Below are positions 1 through 6,856 of a stretch of 14,680 nucleotides of DNA, piece after piece. The notes beneath the pieces were generated by a model, which worked only from the letters and a program-made list of their open reading frames with translations, was not told the origin of the DNA and ran no database searches. The first letter of the stretch is position 1; every line of letters starts with the position of its first letter. Position numbers and translations under genes: made by a program. The DNA is from Gallionellaceae bacterium (GTDB taxonomy: Bacteria > Pseudomonadota > Gammaproteobacteria > Burkholderiales > Gallionellaceae): assembly GCA_003445795.1 (NCBI GenBank), contig DMCN01000118.1, forward strand, positions 278 to 14,957, in the 5' to 3' direction.

Positions 1-1290
1 GGCTGGGGCGGCTGGTGGTTCTGGGATCCGGTCGAGAACGCCTCGTTCATGCCCTGGCTGGTGGGTACGGCATTGATGCACTCGCTGGCGGTCACCGAGA
101 AGCGCGGCGCGTTCAAGAGCTGGACGGTGCTGCTCGCCATCGCCGCGTTCTCGCTGTCGCTGATGGGGACCTTCCTGGTCCGCTCCGGCGTACTGACCTC
201 GGTGCATGCCTTCGCTACCGATCCAAAACGCGGGGTGTTCATCCTCTCCTTCCTGGTGGTGGTCATCGGCGCATCGCTGCTGCTGTTCGCCTGGCGTGCA
301 CCTAAAGTGGGTCTGGGCGGAAAGTTCGATCTGGTCTCGCGCGAATCCATGCTGCTGACCAACAACGTATTGCTGGCGGTCGCTTCTGCTTCGGTCTTCC
401 TGGGCACGTTGTATCCGCTTTTCATGGACGCACTCGGTTTCGGCAAACTCTCTGTCGGTCCTCCCTATTTCCACACGGTGTTCGTCCCGCTGATGGTGCC
501 GCTGGTGATGATGATGGGCCTGGGTCCGATCGCGCGCTGGAAGCAAGCGAGCTTGCCGGATATCTGGAAGCGCGTGCGCTGGGCGCTCGCCGCCAGCGTG
601 GTCGTGGCGCTGGTGCTGCCGCTGACGCTCGGGCTGTGGACGCCGCTGATCGCGCTCGGCATGTGGCTCGCAGCCTGGTTGATATTCACAGCGGCACTTG
701 ATCTGCGCAAACGGTTGGCCGGTACCGGCAGCCTGTGGCAGCGCATCAAGCAGCCTTCGCTCAGCTATTACGGCATGCAATTCGCCCACCTCGGTGTGGC
801 CGTGTTCATCATCGGCGTGACCATGGTGAAAGGTTACGAGACCGAGCGTGACGTACGCATGGAAGTCGGCGACACGCTGGAAGCGGGCGGTTATGTGTTC
901 CGCTTCGAGGGCGCGCGCGAGAAGCAGGGGCCCAATTATGTCGCCGCCGAAGGACGCATGAGTGTCAGCAAGAACGGCAAGCTGGTCACCGAACTATTCC
1001 CCGAAAAACGCCAGTACAACGCTTCCGGAATGCCGATGACCGAGGCAGCCATCGACACCGGCGTGTTCCGCGATCTGTATGTGTCGCTGGGCGAACCCAT
1101 CCCCGACAGTGAAGCCTGGGCTGTGCGTGTCTACATCAAGCCATTCGTGGACTGGATCTGGGCGGGCTGCCTGTTCATGGCGCTGGGCGGCATCCTGGCC
1201 ATCAGCGACCGCCGCTACCGCATACATGCGCGCAAAACAAAACCCGCCGTGGCAGGTGGTGAACAACCATTGCAGGAGAAGACAGCATGA
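1..1290 (+). CDS. ccmF: Cytochrome c haem lyase subunit CcmF, 5' end cut by window edge
   Basis: CcmF is the inner-membrane haem lyase subunit that, with CcmH and CcmI, transfers haem from CcmE to the CXXCH motif of apocytochromes c. The reading frame is open from base 1, so the gene starts upstream. 429 residues are visible of a family length near 650. Visible residues 1-15 are the tryptophan-rich WWD haem-handling motif (GWGGWWFWDPVENAS). Histidines at visible residues 27 (TALMHS), 69 (SVHAF) and 263 (FAHLG) match in context and spacing the conserved haem-ligand histidines H261, H303 and H491 of E. coli CcmF. Many hydrophobic segments follow, then a soluble periplasmic loop (about residues 278-375) and a last membrane helix near the C-terminus. 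The stop TGA overlaps the ccmG start in an ATGA, so the two are translationally coupled. Identification is secure. Confidence 0.97.
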   Translation, partial: GWGGWWFWDPVENASFMPWLVGTALMHSLAVTEKRGAFKSWTVLLAIAAFSLSLMGTFLVRSGVLTSVHAFATDPKRGVFILSFLVVVIGASLLLFAWRAPKVGLGGKFDLVSRESMLLTNNVLLAVASASVFLGTLYPLFMDALGFGKLSVGPPYFHTVFVPLMVPLVMMMGLGPIARWKQASLPDIWKRVRWALAASVVVALVLPLTLGLWTPLIALGMWLAAWLIFTAALDLRKRLAGTGSLWQRIKQPSLSYYGMQFAHLGVAVFIIGVTMVKGYETERDVRMEVGDTLEAGGYVFRFEGAREKQGPNYVAAEGRMSVSKNGKLVTELFPEKRQYNASGMPMTEAAIDTGVFRDLYVSLGEPIPDSEAWAVRVYIKPFVDWIWAGCLFMALGGILAISDRRYRIHARKTKPAVAGGEQPLQEKTA

Positions 1291-1814
1291 TGCGTTTCAT
1301 TTTGCCTCTGGTCATATTTCTGGCCCTGGCCGCGTTCCTGTTCAAAGGTCTGAGCCTCGATCCGCGCGAAGTCCCGTCGCCGCTGATCGATAAACCGGCG
1401 CCGGCATTCATCCTGCCGCAGTTGCACAACCCGAAGAAACAGTTCTCGCCGCAGGATATGAAGGGCAAGGTCTGGATGCTGAATGTGTGGGCATCGTGGT
1501 GCGGTTCATGCAAGGATGAGCATCCGATCCTCATGGATATCGCGCAGCAGAAAATCGTTCCGGTTTATGGGCTGAACTACAAGGACAAACGCGAGGATGG
1601 ACTGGCAACCCTGCGTAACTCGGGCGATCCCTACACGCTGGTGATATTCGATGCGGACGGCAAAGTCGGCTTCGACTACGGTGTTTATGGCGTGCCGGAA
1701 ACCTACATCATCGACAAACAGGGCGTGATACGCGACAAGATAATCGGGGCAGTGACCCGGCAAAACCTGCGCGAACGCATTCAACCACTGATCGAGGAGT
1801 TGAACAAACAATGA
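1287..1814 (+). CDS. ccmG: Periplasmic thiol:disulfide oxidoreductase CcmG/DsbE
   Basis: CcmG is a membrane-anchored thioredoxin-like protein that reduces the CXXCH cysteines of apocytochrome c, directly or through CcmH, before haem attachment. The 175-residue protein has an uncleaved N-terminal membrane anchor (about residues 4-20) and a thioredoxin fold. Its active site is WCGSC (C72, C75) and its cis-proline lies in GVPE (P137), the CcmG-specific form of that loop. The acidic residues after the active site (KDEHP) are also typical of the family. The start at 1287 is preferred over the adjacent ATG at 1290 because AGGAGA at 1274-1279 lies 7 bases upstream and because it forms the ATGA overlap with ccmF. 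The stop likewise overlaps the ccmH start. Length is normal. Confidence 0.97.
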   Translation: MMRFILPLVIFLALAAFLFKGLSLDPREVPSPLIDKPAPAFILPQLHNPKKQFSPQDMKGKVWMLNVWASWCGSCKDEHPILMDIAQQKIVPVYGLNYKDKREDGLATLRNSGDPYTLVIFDADGKVGFDYGVYGVPETYIIDKQGVIRDKIIGAVTRQNLRERIQPLIEELNKQ

Positions 1815-2266
1815 GATATCTACTGCTGGCTTTGATGTTGCTGTTGCCCGTATGGGTGTATGCCGGTGAGGCCAAAGACTTGGCTGACGATCCTGTGATT
1901 GAACGTCGCATGATTAACCTCGCAGAAGAAGTGCGCTGTCTCGTTTGTCAAAGTGAAACCGTCGCCAGTTCTCGTTCCGACTGGTCCAACGATGTGCGCC
2001 AGATCATGCGTGAAAAGATGCAGGCAGGCGCGACCGATCAGGAGATCAAGGATATATTGGTCGAGCGTTTTGGCAAATCCGTGCTGTTCGATCCTCCCGT
2101 CGATGGAGAGACCATCCCCCTGTGGATCGCGCCGTTTGTCATGCTGCTGTTAGGAGTCGCGGCGCTGTTTTATCAGTTGCGCAAGCGCCGCCAGACCGTG
2201 CCGGAAACCCAACTCAGCGATGAAGCACAGAAACGTGCAGCTGCCCTTCTTAACGACCAAGAATAG
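1811..2266 (+). CDS. ccmH: Cytochrome c maturation thiol protein CcmH (CcmH/CycL family)
   Basis: CcmH handles the apocytochrome thiols in the periplasm, forming a mixed disulfide that CcmG resolves, and works in the haem ligation complex with CcmF and CcmI. The 151-residue protein has a signal peptide cleaved near VYA/GEA (residue 18) and a three-helix domain with the family motif RCLVCQ (C43, C46), followed by SETVASSRSDW. A C-terminal membrane helix lies at about residues 102-121. This is the short CcmH form: the TPR part that is fused to it in E. coli is a separate gene here (ccmI). GAGGAG at 1794-1799 serves as ribosome binding site, and the ATG overlaps the ccmG stop (ATGA). Confidence 0.97.
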   Translation: MRYLLLALMLLLPVWVYAGEAKDLADDPVIERRMINLAEEVRCLVCQSETVASSRSDWSNDVRQIMREKMQAGATDQEIKDILVERFGKSVLFDPPVDGETIPLWIAPFVMLLLGVAALFYQLRKRRQTVPETQLSDEAQKRAAALLNDQE

Positions 2267-2271
2267 AATCG

Positions 2272-3513
2272 ATGACTACTTTCTGGATTATTTCTGCGCT
2301 GCTGCTGATAGTGGCCGCGCTGTTCGTGGGGATACCGCTGTGGCGCGGTATCGCGAGAAACAACACCGTGGCGCGCGATGCCGCCAATCTGGAGATATAT
2401 CGTGACCAGATCTCCGAGATGGATGCCGATCTGCGCAACGGCCTACTCACGCCGGAACTGCATGAGCAGGGAAAACTCGAATTGCAGTCCAGACTGCTGG
2501 ACGAAGTGCATCCCTCCGAGCAACAAAGTGCATCGCCGCAGAGTAATCCCTACAAGACGCTGACCATCGTGCTGGTTGTACTGTTGCCGCTGGCTTCCGT
2601 CGGCTTGTATCTTCAACTCGGTAGTTTGCAAGCCTTCTCGCAGGAGGCGGCGCACGGCGGAGAGATGGCCGGGCAGGCCGTTACCGACACATCGTTGAAG
2701 TCTCTGGAAGAGAAAGTGGCGGAGAGCCCGGCAAACCCGGAAGCGCTGCTCATGCTGGCGCGCGCCTATTCTGAAATGGGGCGATTCTCCGATGCGGCAA
2801 GGACCTATGACAGCCTGACCAAGATCGTGCCGGATGAAGCCTGGATCTGGGCCGACTATGCCGATGCATTGGCGATGACGCACAGTACGCTGATGGGTGC
2901 ACCAACCAAATTGCTGGAAAAAGCCCTGAAACTTGACCCGAACAACCTCAAGACACTGGCGCTTTCCGGCACCGCAGCGATGGAGCGCGGCGACTATGCC
3001 GCAGCCGTCCGCCATTGGGAAAAGCTGCTCAAACTGGTGCCGCCGGATAACGCGGATGCGCAGATGATCAAGGACGGCGTGCATCAGGCCCGCCAATTGC
3101 TGGCTCAGAGCAAGGGGGGCAAGATTGCGCTGGAGCAGATCAACGAAACGCCGGTTCAAGCGGCAGGCAATGAGCGCATTACCGGAACGGTGACATTGAA
3201 CGATTCCATCAAGAGTCAGGCCCATCCGGATGACACACTGTTCGTGCTGGTGCGCGCCGCTCAGGGGCCCAAGATGCCGCTGGCCATCGTACGCAAACAG
3301 GTCAAGGACTTGCCGTTGAAATTCAGCCTGGATGACAGCATGGCGATGTCACCGGAGATGAAAATGTCCAACTTCGATCAGGTTGTTGTGGTGGCGCGCG
3401 TTTCCAAGTCCGGCAATGCGATGCCCCAGCCCGGCGATCTGATGGGAATGAGCAAACCGCTGGCATTGGGAAGCAAGGGAATCAGTATCGACATCGATCA
3501 GTCGGTTCGCTGA
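2272..3513 (+). CDS. ccmI: Cytochrome c maturation TPR protein CcmI (CycH)
   Basis: CcmI is an inner-membrane chaperone that presents apocytochrome c to the CcmF/CcmH ligation complex. The 413-residue protein has two N-terminal membrane helices (about residues 3-24 and 96-113) separated by a cytoplasmic loop with the typical segment EIYRDQISEMDADLRNGLL. A periplasmic TPR region follows (about 140-280; for example NPEALLMLARAYSEMGRFSDA). The C-terminal domain (about 300-410) carries the family pattern ITGTVTL, DTLFVLVRAAQGPKMPLAIVR and ARVSKSG. It starts 5 bases after the ccmH stop and is the last gene of the ccm run. The next gene is about 390 bases away and unrelated. Confidence 0.95.
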   Translation: MTTFWIISALLLIVAALFVGIPLWRGIARNNTVARDAANLEIYRDQISEMDADLRNGLLTPELHEQGKLELQSRLLDEVHPSEQQSASPQSNPYKTLTIVLVVLLPLASVGLYLQLGSLQAFSQEAAHGGEMAGQAVTDTSLKSLEEKVAESPANPEALLMLARAYSEMGRFSDAARTYDSLTKIVPDEAWIWADYADALAMTHSTLMGAPTKLLEKALKLDPNNLKTLALSGTAAMERGDYAAAVRHWEKLLKLVPPDNADAQMIKDGVHQARQLLAQSKGGKIALEQINETPVQAAGNERITGTVTLNDSIKSQAHPDDTLFVLVRAAQGPKMPLAIVRKQVKDLPLKFSLDDSMAMSPEMKMSNFDQVVVVARVSKSGNAMPQPGDLMGMSKPLALGSKGISIDIDQSVR

Positions 3514-3903
3514 CAGTATCCTGAATCAGTGACCGATGATAAGGGCTGGTACATGCTGTGCCAGCCCAAATACTATTTGGCTACAGTCCTAGATTGAACT
3601 TCTGCTTGCTTTAGCTATTCTGAAGCAACGATGCGCTAACAAATGCCGATTCAGTCTCGCTATTGCCTTGCTGAGTATTCATCTGCCGGATAGAATGTCG
3701 CAACAGCGTTGAGCCAATTGGTTTCAGTATGACTGTCAGTTGTGATCATGTTGATTGTGAATTTGGCGTTTAGCTCCAGCGCGCAATCTGGAGTCAAGCC
3801 AGGTTGGGGCTAGAGTCGATACTTGAAGAATATACTCAGTACGATGATTCGCTAATGGCGGAATTTTCTGGTTCAGTTAATCGATAGTCATTTGCGAGGT
3901 GTC
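3514..3903. other. 390-base non-coding stretch between ccmI and the receptor gene
   Basis: No convincing gene is present in any frame, and the stretch looks more AT-rich than its surroundings. It holds three inverted repeats: 3543-3567 (listed separately), 3606-3628 (TTGCTTTA / TGAAGCAA, 7-base loop, one wobble pair) and 3774-3793 (CTCCAG / CTGGAG, 8-base gap). The receptor promoter should lie here. The best -10 match is TATACT at 3831-3836, but no good -35 sits at 16-18 bases, so it is weak. TTGTGA occurs twice in direct orientation around 3740-3762 without forming a palindrome. No tRNA or insertion-sequence ends are seen. Confidence 0.6.
3543..3567 (+). terminator. Hairpin just after the ccm operon, possible transcription end
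   Basis: GGGCTGG (3543-3549) pairs with CCAGCCC (3561-3567). The stem continues inward through a T-G wobble and ACA/TGT to a 3-base TGC loop, giving about 11 pairs 30 bases after the ccmI stop. The bases that follow are AAATACTATTTGG rather than a T run. It may therefore be a 3' end stabiliser or a Rho-dependent end rather than a classic intrinsic terminator. Confidence 0.45.
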
Positions 3904-5880
3904 ATGCGTCACGGTTTCGATTCTTCAGCGGAAAAGATGACCGTGCTGTTGTTCGGCTTGTTGCTTCTCGCCTCGCATGAAGCGTCAGCCGCAGAAGATA
4001 TCCAATCCGAACAAGCCTACCTGCAAGACCTTCCAATCGTACTGAGCGCATCGCGCCTCTCGCAGCCAATTTCCGAAGCCCCTAATGCCATGACGGTGAT
4101 CGGCCGTGACACCATCCATGCTTCCGGCTACCGAAACATCGCCGATCTGTTCAGGCTGGTTCCCGGCATGTATGTGGGATATCAGGACGGATATTCCTCT
4201 TTTGTTTCTTACCATGGTTCGACCGACAACTATGCGCGCCGCATGCAGGTGCTGATCGACGGTCGTAGCGTCTATCTGCCGCCGTTCGGACAGGTCGATT
4301 GGGCGGATCTCCCGGTATATATCGACGATATCGAGCGTATCGAGGTGATACGCGGTCCGGCTGCCGCCTCGCACGGTGCCAACTCCACTCAGGGGGTGAT
4401 CAACATCATCACCCGCGATGCGTCCGCAGTGAAAGGCGGCCGCCTTTCTGTCAGCAAGGGGGAGGCAGGCATATCCGACACAGTGGCGCGCATCGGCGGT
4501 GGGGGGGCCGACCTCGACTATCGACTCACACTGGGTGAACGCAGCGATTCCGGCTACGCATCGCAAATCCTGAACGACAGCAGCATGACCCATCTGGCCA
4601 ATTTCCGTGCAAACTATCGCCCCAATACGTCGGATACCATCGACATCCAGCTGGGTTACAGCGAGGGGGTGCGCGGGATAGGAACGGTAGGCAGGGTGAC
4701 CGAGCCGTTCCGCGACATCCGGACCCGTTCCGATTTCGAGCAGATCGAGTGGACCCGTGCCTTGCGGCAGAGCGACGAGATCAAGCTGCGCTACTACCAC
4801 ATCACGCGCGCCTACGCCGATACAGCGATGCCGCTGATCGGGACGGACGTTGTCCTGACCCAGCGCGACGAGATCGAGTTGCAGCACACCTTCGCACCTT
4901 GGGCGAACAATCGCATAGTCTGGGGGGGCGGTGTGAGAACCGACACGCTCGACAATCCGCTGAGTTTCACCAGCCCGGCACCGACGATCAAGCAGTCGCG
5001 TCTATTCGCCCACGATGAATGGCATATGACGGAATCCGCGATATTGAATATCGGTACCATGCTCGAGGACGACGGTATCGGGCATCGCAACAACTCACCG
5101 CGACTCTCCCTGAATTATCATCTGACCCCGCTGGATACCGTGCGGGTCGGTATCTCGCGCGCATATCGTACTCCGGTCGCATTCGAAGAATTCAGCAACA
5201 CTCAATATGCCGTGGGCGGGAAACAATACACCTCGATGGGCGGTTTGCGCCCGGAGCGGATATTGTCCAGAGAGATCGGCTATATCGGGGAATTCCCCGC
5301 GGCGGCGATGACACTGGACGCGCGTATCTATTCGGACAAGTTGACCGACCTGATCTTCCTCGATCCGAACGCGGACGGATCGCTTGGCTTCAAGAACCTC
5401 TATTCATTCTCGGTGAGGGGATTTGAGAGCTCGCTCAAATACCGGTGGGGTGAGGGCAGCGATATCGTACTGAACTACGCGCATCAGCGGATGAGTTGCA
5501 GCGCCTCCGGGTCGTTGACGCTGCCGGTCCTCACGCCGCTACTGCAAGCCTATATCGACCAGTGCCCCAGGATGGTCCCTCTGGACAGTGGTAGTATCAT
5601 GCTGGTCGAACAAGTGACTGACGACGTGGCGCTGACCGTAAGCTATTTCAATCAGGGCACGCTACAGTTGCTGGACGCGCTGGAAGCGCAAAAGCAAATG
5701 AACCGGGTAGACATAAGAGTAGCCAAGTCCTTCGGGAACCTGGACAAGTACGGGGGGGAGATCGCATTGGTGGTGCAGAACGCGTTCCAGGACAACTACA
5801 CGGAATTCGCCAATACACCGCAAAAGCGCAACCTTATCTTTGATCGGCGGACTTATCTTATTGCGACCGTCCATTTCTGA
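3904..5880 (+). CDS. TonB-dependent outer-membrane receptor, ligand unknown
   Basis: This is an outer-membrane beta-barrel that would take up, or sense, a scarce ligand using TonB energy. From the ATG at 3904 it has 658 residues. GAGG at 3896-3899 lies just upstream, and the product has a clear signal peptide ending near ASHEASA/AED (residue 29). A TTG at 3892 and an ATG at 3937 are alternative starts. A TonB-box-like segment (LPIVLSASR) precedes the plug domain (about residues 45-175), which has the hallmarks MQVLIDGRSVY, IERIEVIRGP and GANSTQGVINIITR. The rest is barrel strands ending in TVHF, with the C-terminal phenylalanine expected for BAM insertion. No N-terminal STN signalling domain is present, so it is not a FecA-type transducer. 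There are no Cys pairs or motifs that reveal the ligand. It is followed by a binding protein and a sensor kinase on the same strand. Three G7 runs lie within the gene. Confidence 0.93.
   Translation: MRHGFDSSAEKMTVLLFGLLLLASHEASAAEDIQSEQAYLQDLPIVLSASRLSQPISEAPNAMTVIGRDTIHASGYRNIADLFRLVPGMYVGYQDGYSSFVSYHGSTDNYARRMQVLIDGRSVYLPPFGQVDWADLPVYIDDIERIEVIRGPAAASHGANSTQGVINIITRDASAVKGGRLSVSKGEAGISDTVARIGGGGADLDYRLTLGERSDSGYASQILNDSSMTHLANFRANYRPNTSDTIDIQLGYSEGVRGIGTVGRVTEPFRDIRTRSDFEQIEWTRALRQSDEIKLRYYHITRAYADTAMPLIGTDVVLTQRDEIELQHTFAPWANNRIVWGGGVRTDTLDNPLSFTSPAPTIKQSRLFAHDEWHMTESAILNIGTMLEDDGIGHRNNSPRLSLNYHLTPLDTVRVGISRAYRTPVAFEEFSNTQYAVGGKQYTSMGGLRPERILSREIGYIGEFPAAAMTLDARIYSDKLTDLIFLDPNADGSLGFKNLYSFSVRGFESSLKYRWGEGSDIVLNYAHQRMSCSASGSLTLPVLTPLLQAYIDQCPRMVPLDSGSIMLVEQVTDDVALTVSYFNQGTLQLLDALEAQKQMNRVDIRVAKSFGNLDKYGGEIALVVQNAFQDNYTEFANTPQKRNLIFDRRTYLIATVHF
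4501..4507 (+). repeat. G7 homopolymer in receptor gene (first)
   Basis: Seven consecutive G encode part of an IGGGGAD segment about one third into the receptor. Gain or loss of one base would frameshift the barrel. The current frame is intact. Confidence 0.9.
4922..4928 (+). repeat. G7 homopolymer in receptor gene (second)
   Basis: Seven consecutive G encode part of VWGGGVR in a barrel strand. The frame is intact here. Confidence 0.9.
5752..5758 (+). repeat. G7 homopolymer in receptor gene (third)
   Basis: Seven consecutive G encode part of KYGGEI near the C-terminus of the receptor. Slippage here would replace the last strands and remove the terminal phenylalanine. The frame is intact here. 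Confidence 0.9.
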
Positions 5881-5934
5881 TGAAACTGCCAGCCATTCGA
5901 CCAGGCCGTTGAAGCGGCACGTCGTTGGTTATAA

Positions 5935-5957
5935 CCGGGCGACCTTTTATAGCCCGG
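5935..5957 (+). other. GC hairpin in the leader of the binding-protein gene
   Basis: CCGGGC (5935-5940) pairs with GCCCGG (5952-5957) across an 11-base loop, about 20 bases before the chosen ATG of the binding-protein gene. No T run follows, so it is not an intrinsic terminator. It could modulate expression between receptor and binding protein, or be chance. Confidence 0.3.
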
Positions 5958-5977
5958 GGCGAAAATCAACCAGACGG

Positions 5978-6856
5978 ATGTTCTCCGTTGCGCTGGTCTT
6001 TTTGCTTTCGTGCATCTCTCCCGCGCAAGCCGATCCCTTGCAGATCACCCTGGCGATCAGCGAGGAGGGCGGAGCCTACCGCGCCTTCAGCGAGACCCTG
6101 ATCGGCAAACTCCAACCGGACAAGTATGTAGTTAAAATCAAACGCCCCGAGGACGCACTGGGCGGTTCCGACCTTTATATCGCGGTCGGCATGAAGGCGG
6201 CGACGCAGCTGGCCGCGAAAGACATTCCCACCCTGAATGTGTTCGTTCCCAAAACGGGATACGAAAGATTGCAGCGCGAATCCGCTACCCGAAGCGCACC
6301 GCGATCCGCCATCTATCTGGATCAACCTCTGGAACGCCAAGTCGCGCTGTTGTCGGCGGCGCTGCCAAGAGCCAGACATGTCGGGGTGCTGTACACCAAG
6401 GAACCGGCAGAATTGCAGGGATTGCGGCAGCTGTTGGGCGACAGGAACATGCGCTTGCACGAGCGCGAGGTCGACCAGTCGCATCTGATCAACGATGCTC
6501 TGGAAGAAGTGCTAAGTAAAAGCGAAGTGCTTTTCGTGCTGCCGGATTCGGATATCTACAACGCAAGTACCATACGCAACATCCTGCTGACCTCCTACCG
6601 CAAGCAGATCCCGCTGGTGGGCATCTCGCAGGCCTATGTCAAAGCGGGCGCTTTGTGCGCGGTTTACACGACCCCGGAGCAGGTCGCGATCCAGACCCAC
6701 TCCATGATCGAACGTTTTGCCGGATCCGGAAAACTTCCCGCGGCTCAGTATCCAGACGAATTCGAAGTGTCGGTCAATATCCAGGTAGCGCGCTCCCTCG
6801 ATTTGCGCATCAAGGATGCCGAGAAACTGCGTGACGAGCTCAGGAGGCTCCCATGA
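5978..6856 (+). CDS. Periplasmic substrate-binding protein, ABC_sub_bind/TrpX-like
   Basis: This resembles the ABC_sub_bind family (type I periplasmic binding fold, related to TrpX), which normally captures small ligands for an ABC transporter. From the ATG at 5978 it has 292 residues: a signal peptide (VALVFLLSCISPAQA/DP, cleavage near residue 18) followed by two alpha/beta lobes. Recognisable segments are SDLYIAVGMKAATQL, ARHVGVLYTKEP, SEVLFVLPDSDIYN and, in the second lobe, IPLVGISQAYVKAGALCAVYTTPEQV, typical of the family. The frame is open back to a TTG at 5840 inside the receptor gene. I chose 5978 because it begins the signal peptide, though its ribosome site is poor and the n-region carries no positive charge. 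No permease or ABC ATPase is nearby. Instead the stop overlaps the kinase start (ATGA), suggesting it acts as the ligand-sensing partner of the kinase. The ligand is unknown. Confidence 0.85.
   Translation: MFSVALVFLLSCISPAQADPLQITLAISEEGGAYRAFSETLIGKLQPDKYVVKIKRPEDALGGSDLYIAVGMKAATQLAAKDIPTLNVFVPKTGYERLQRESATRSAPRSAIYLDQPLERQVALLSAALPRARHVGVLYTKEPAELQGLRQLLGDRNMRLHEREVDQSHLINDALEEVLSKSEVLFVLPDSDIYNASTIRNILLTSYRKQIPLVGISQAYVKAGALCAVYTTPEQVAIQTHSMIERFAGSGKLPAAQYPDEFEVSVNIQVARSLDLRIKDAEKLRDELRRLP

Noticed and set aside
2443..3225. 260-residue open frame on the - strand
   Set aside because: It is antisense to ccmI and shows no family features.
3636..3660. TAACAA segment resembling an integron attC end
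   Set aside because: Only a short partial match, with no paired partner site and no cassette gene.
3985..4887. 300-residue open frame on the - strand
   Set aside because: It is antisense to the plug domain of the receptor, which has unmistakable family motifs on the + strand.
5880..5912. ATG overlapping the receptor stop (ATGA), suggesting a coupled gene
   Set aside because: It gives only 10 residues before a stop and is in a different frame from the binding protein. A frameshift is possible, but nothing downstream in that frame looks coding.
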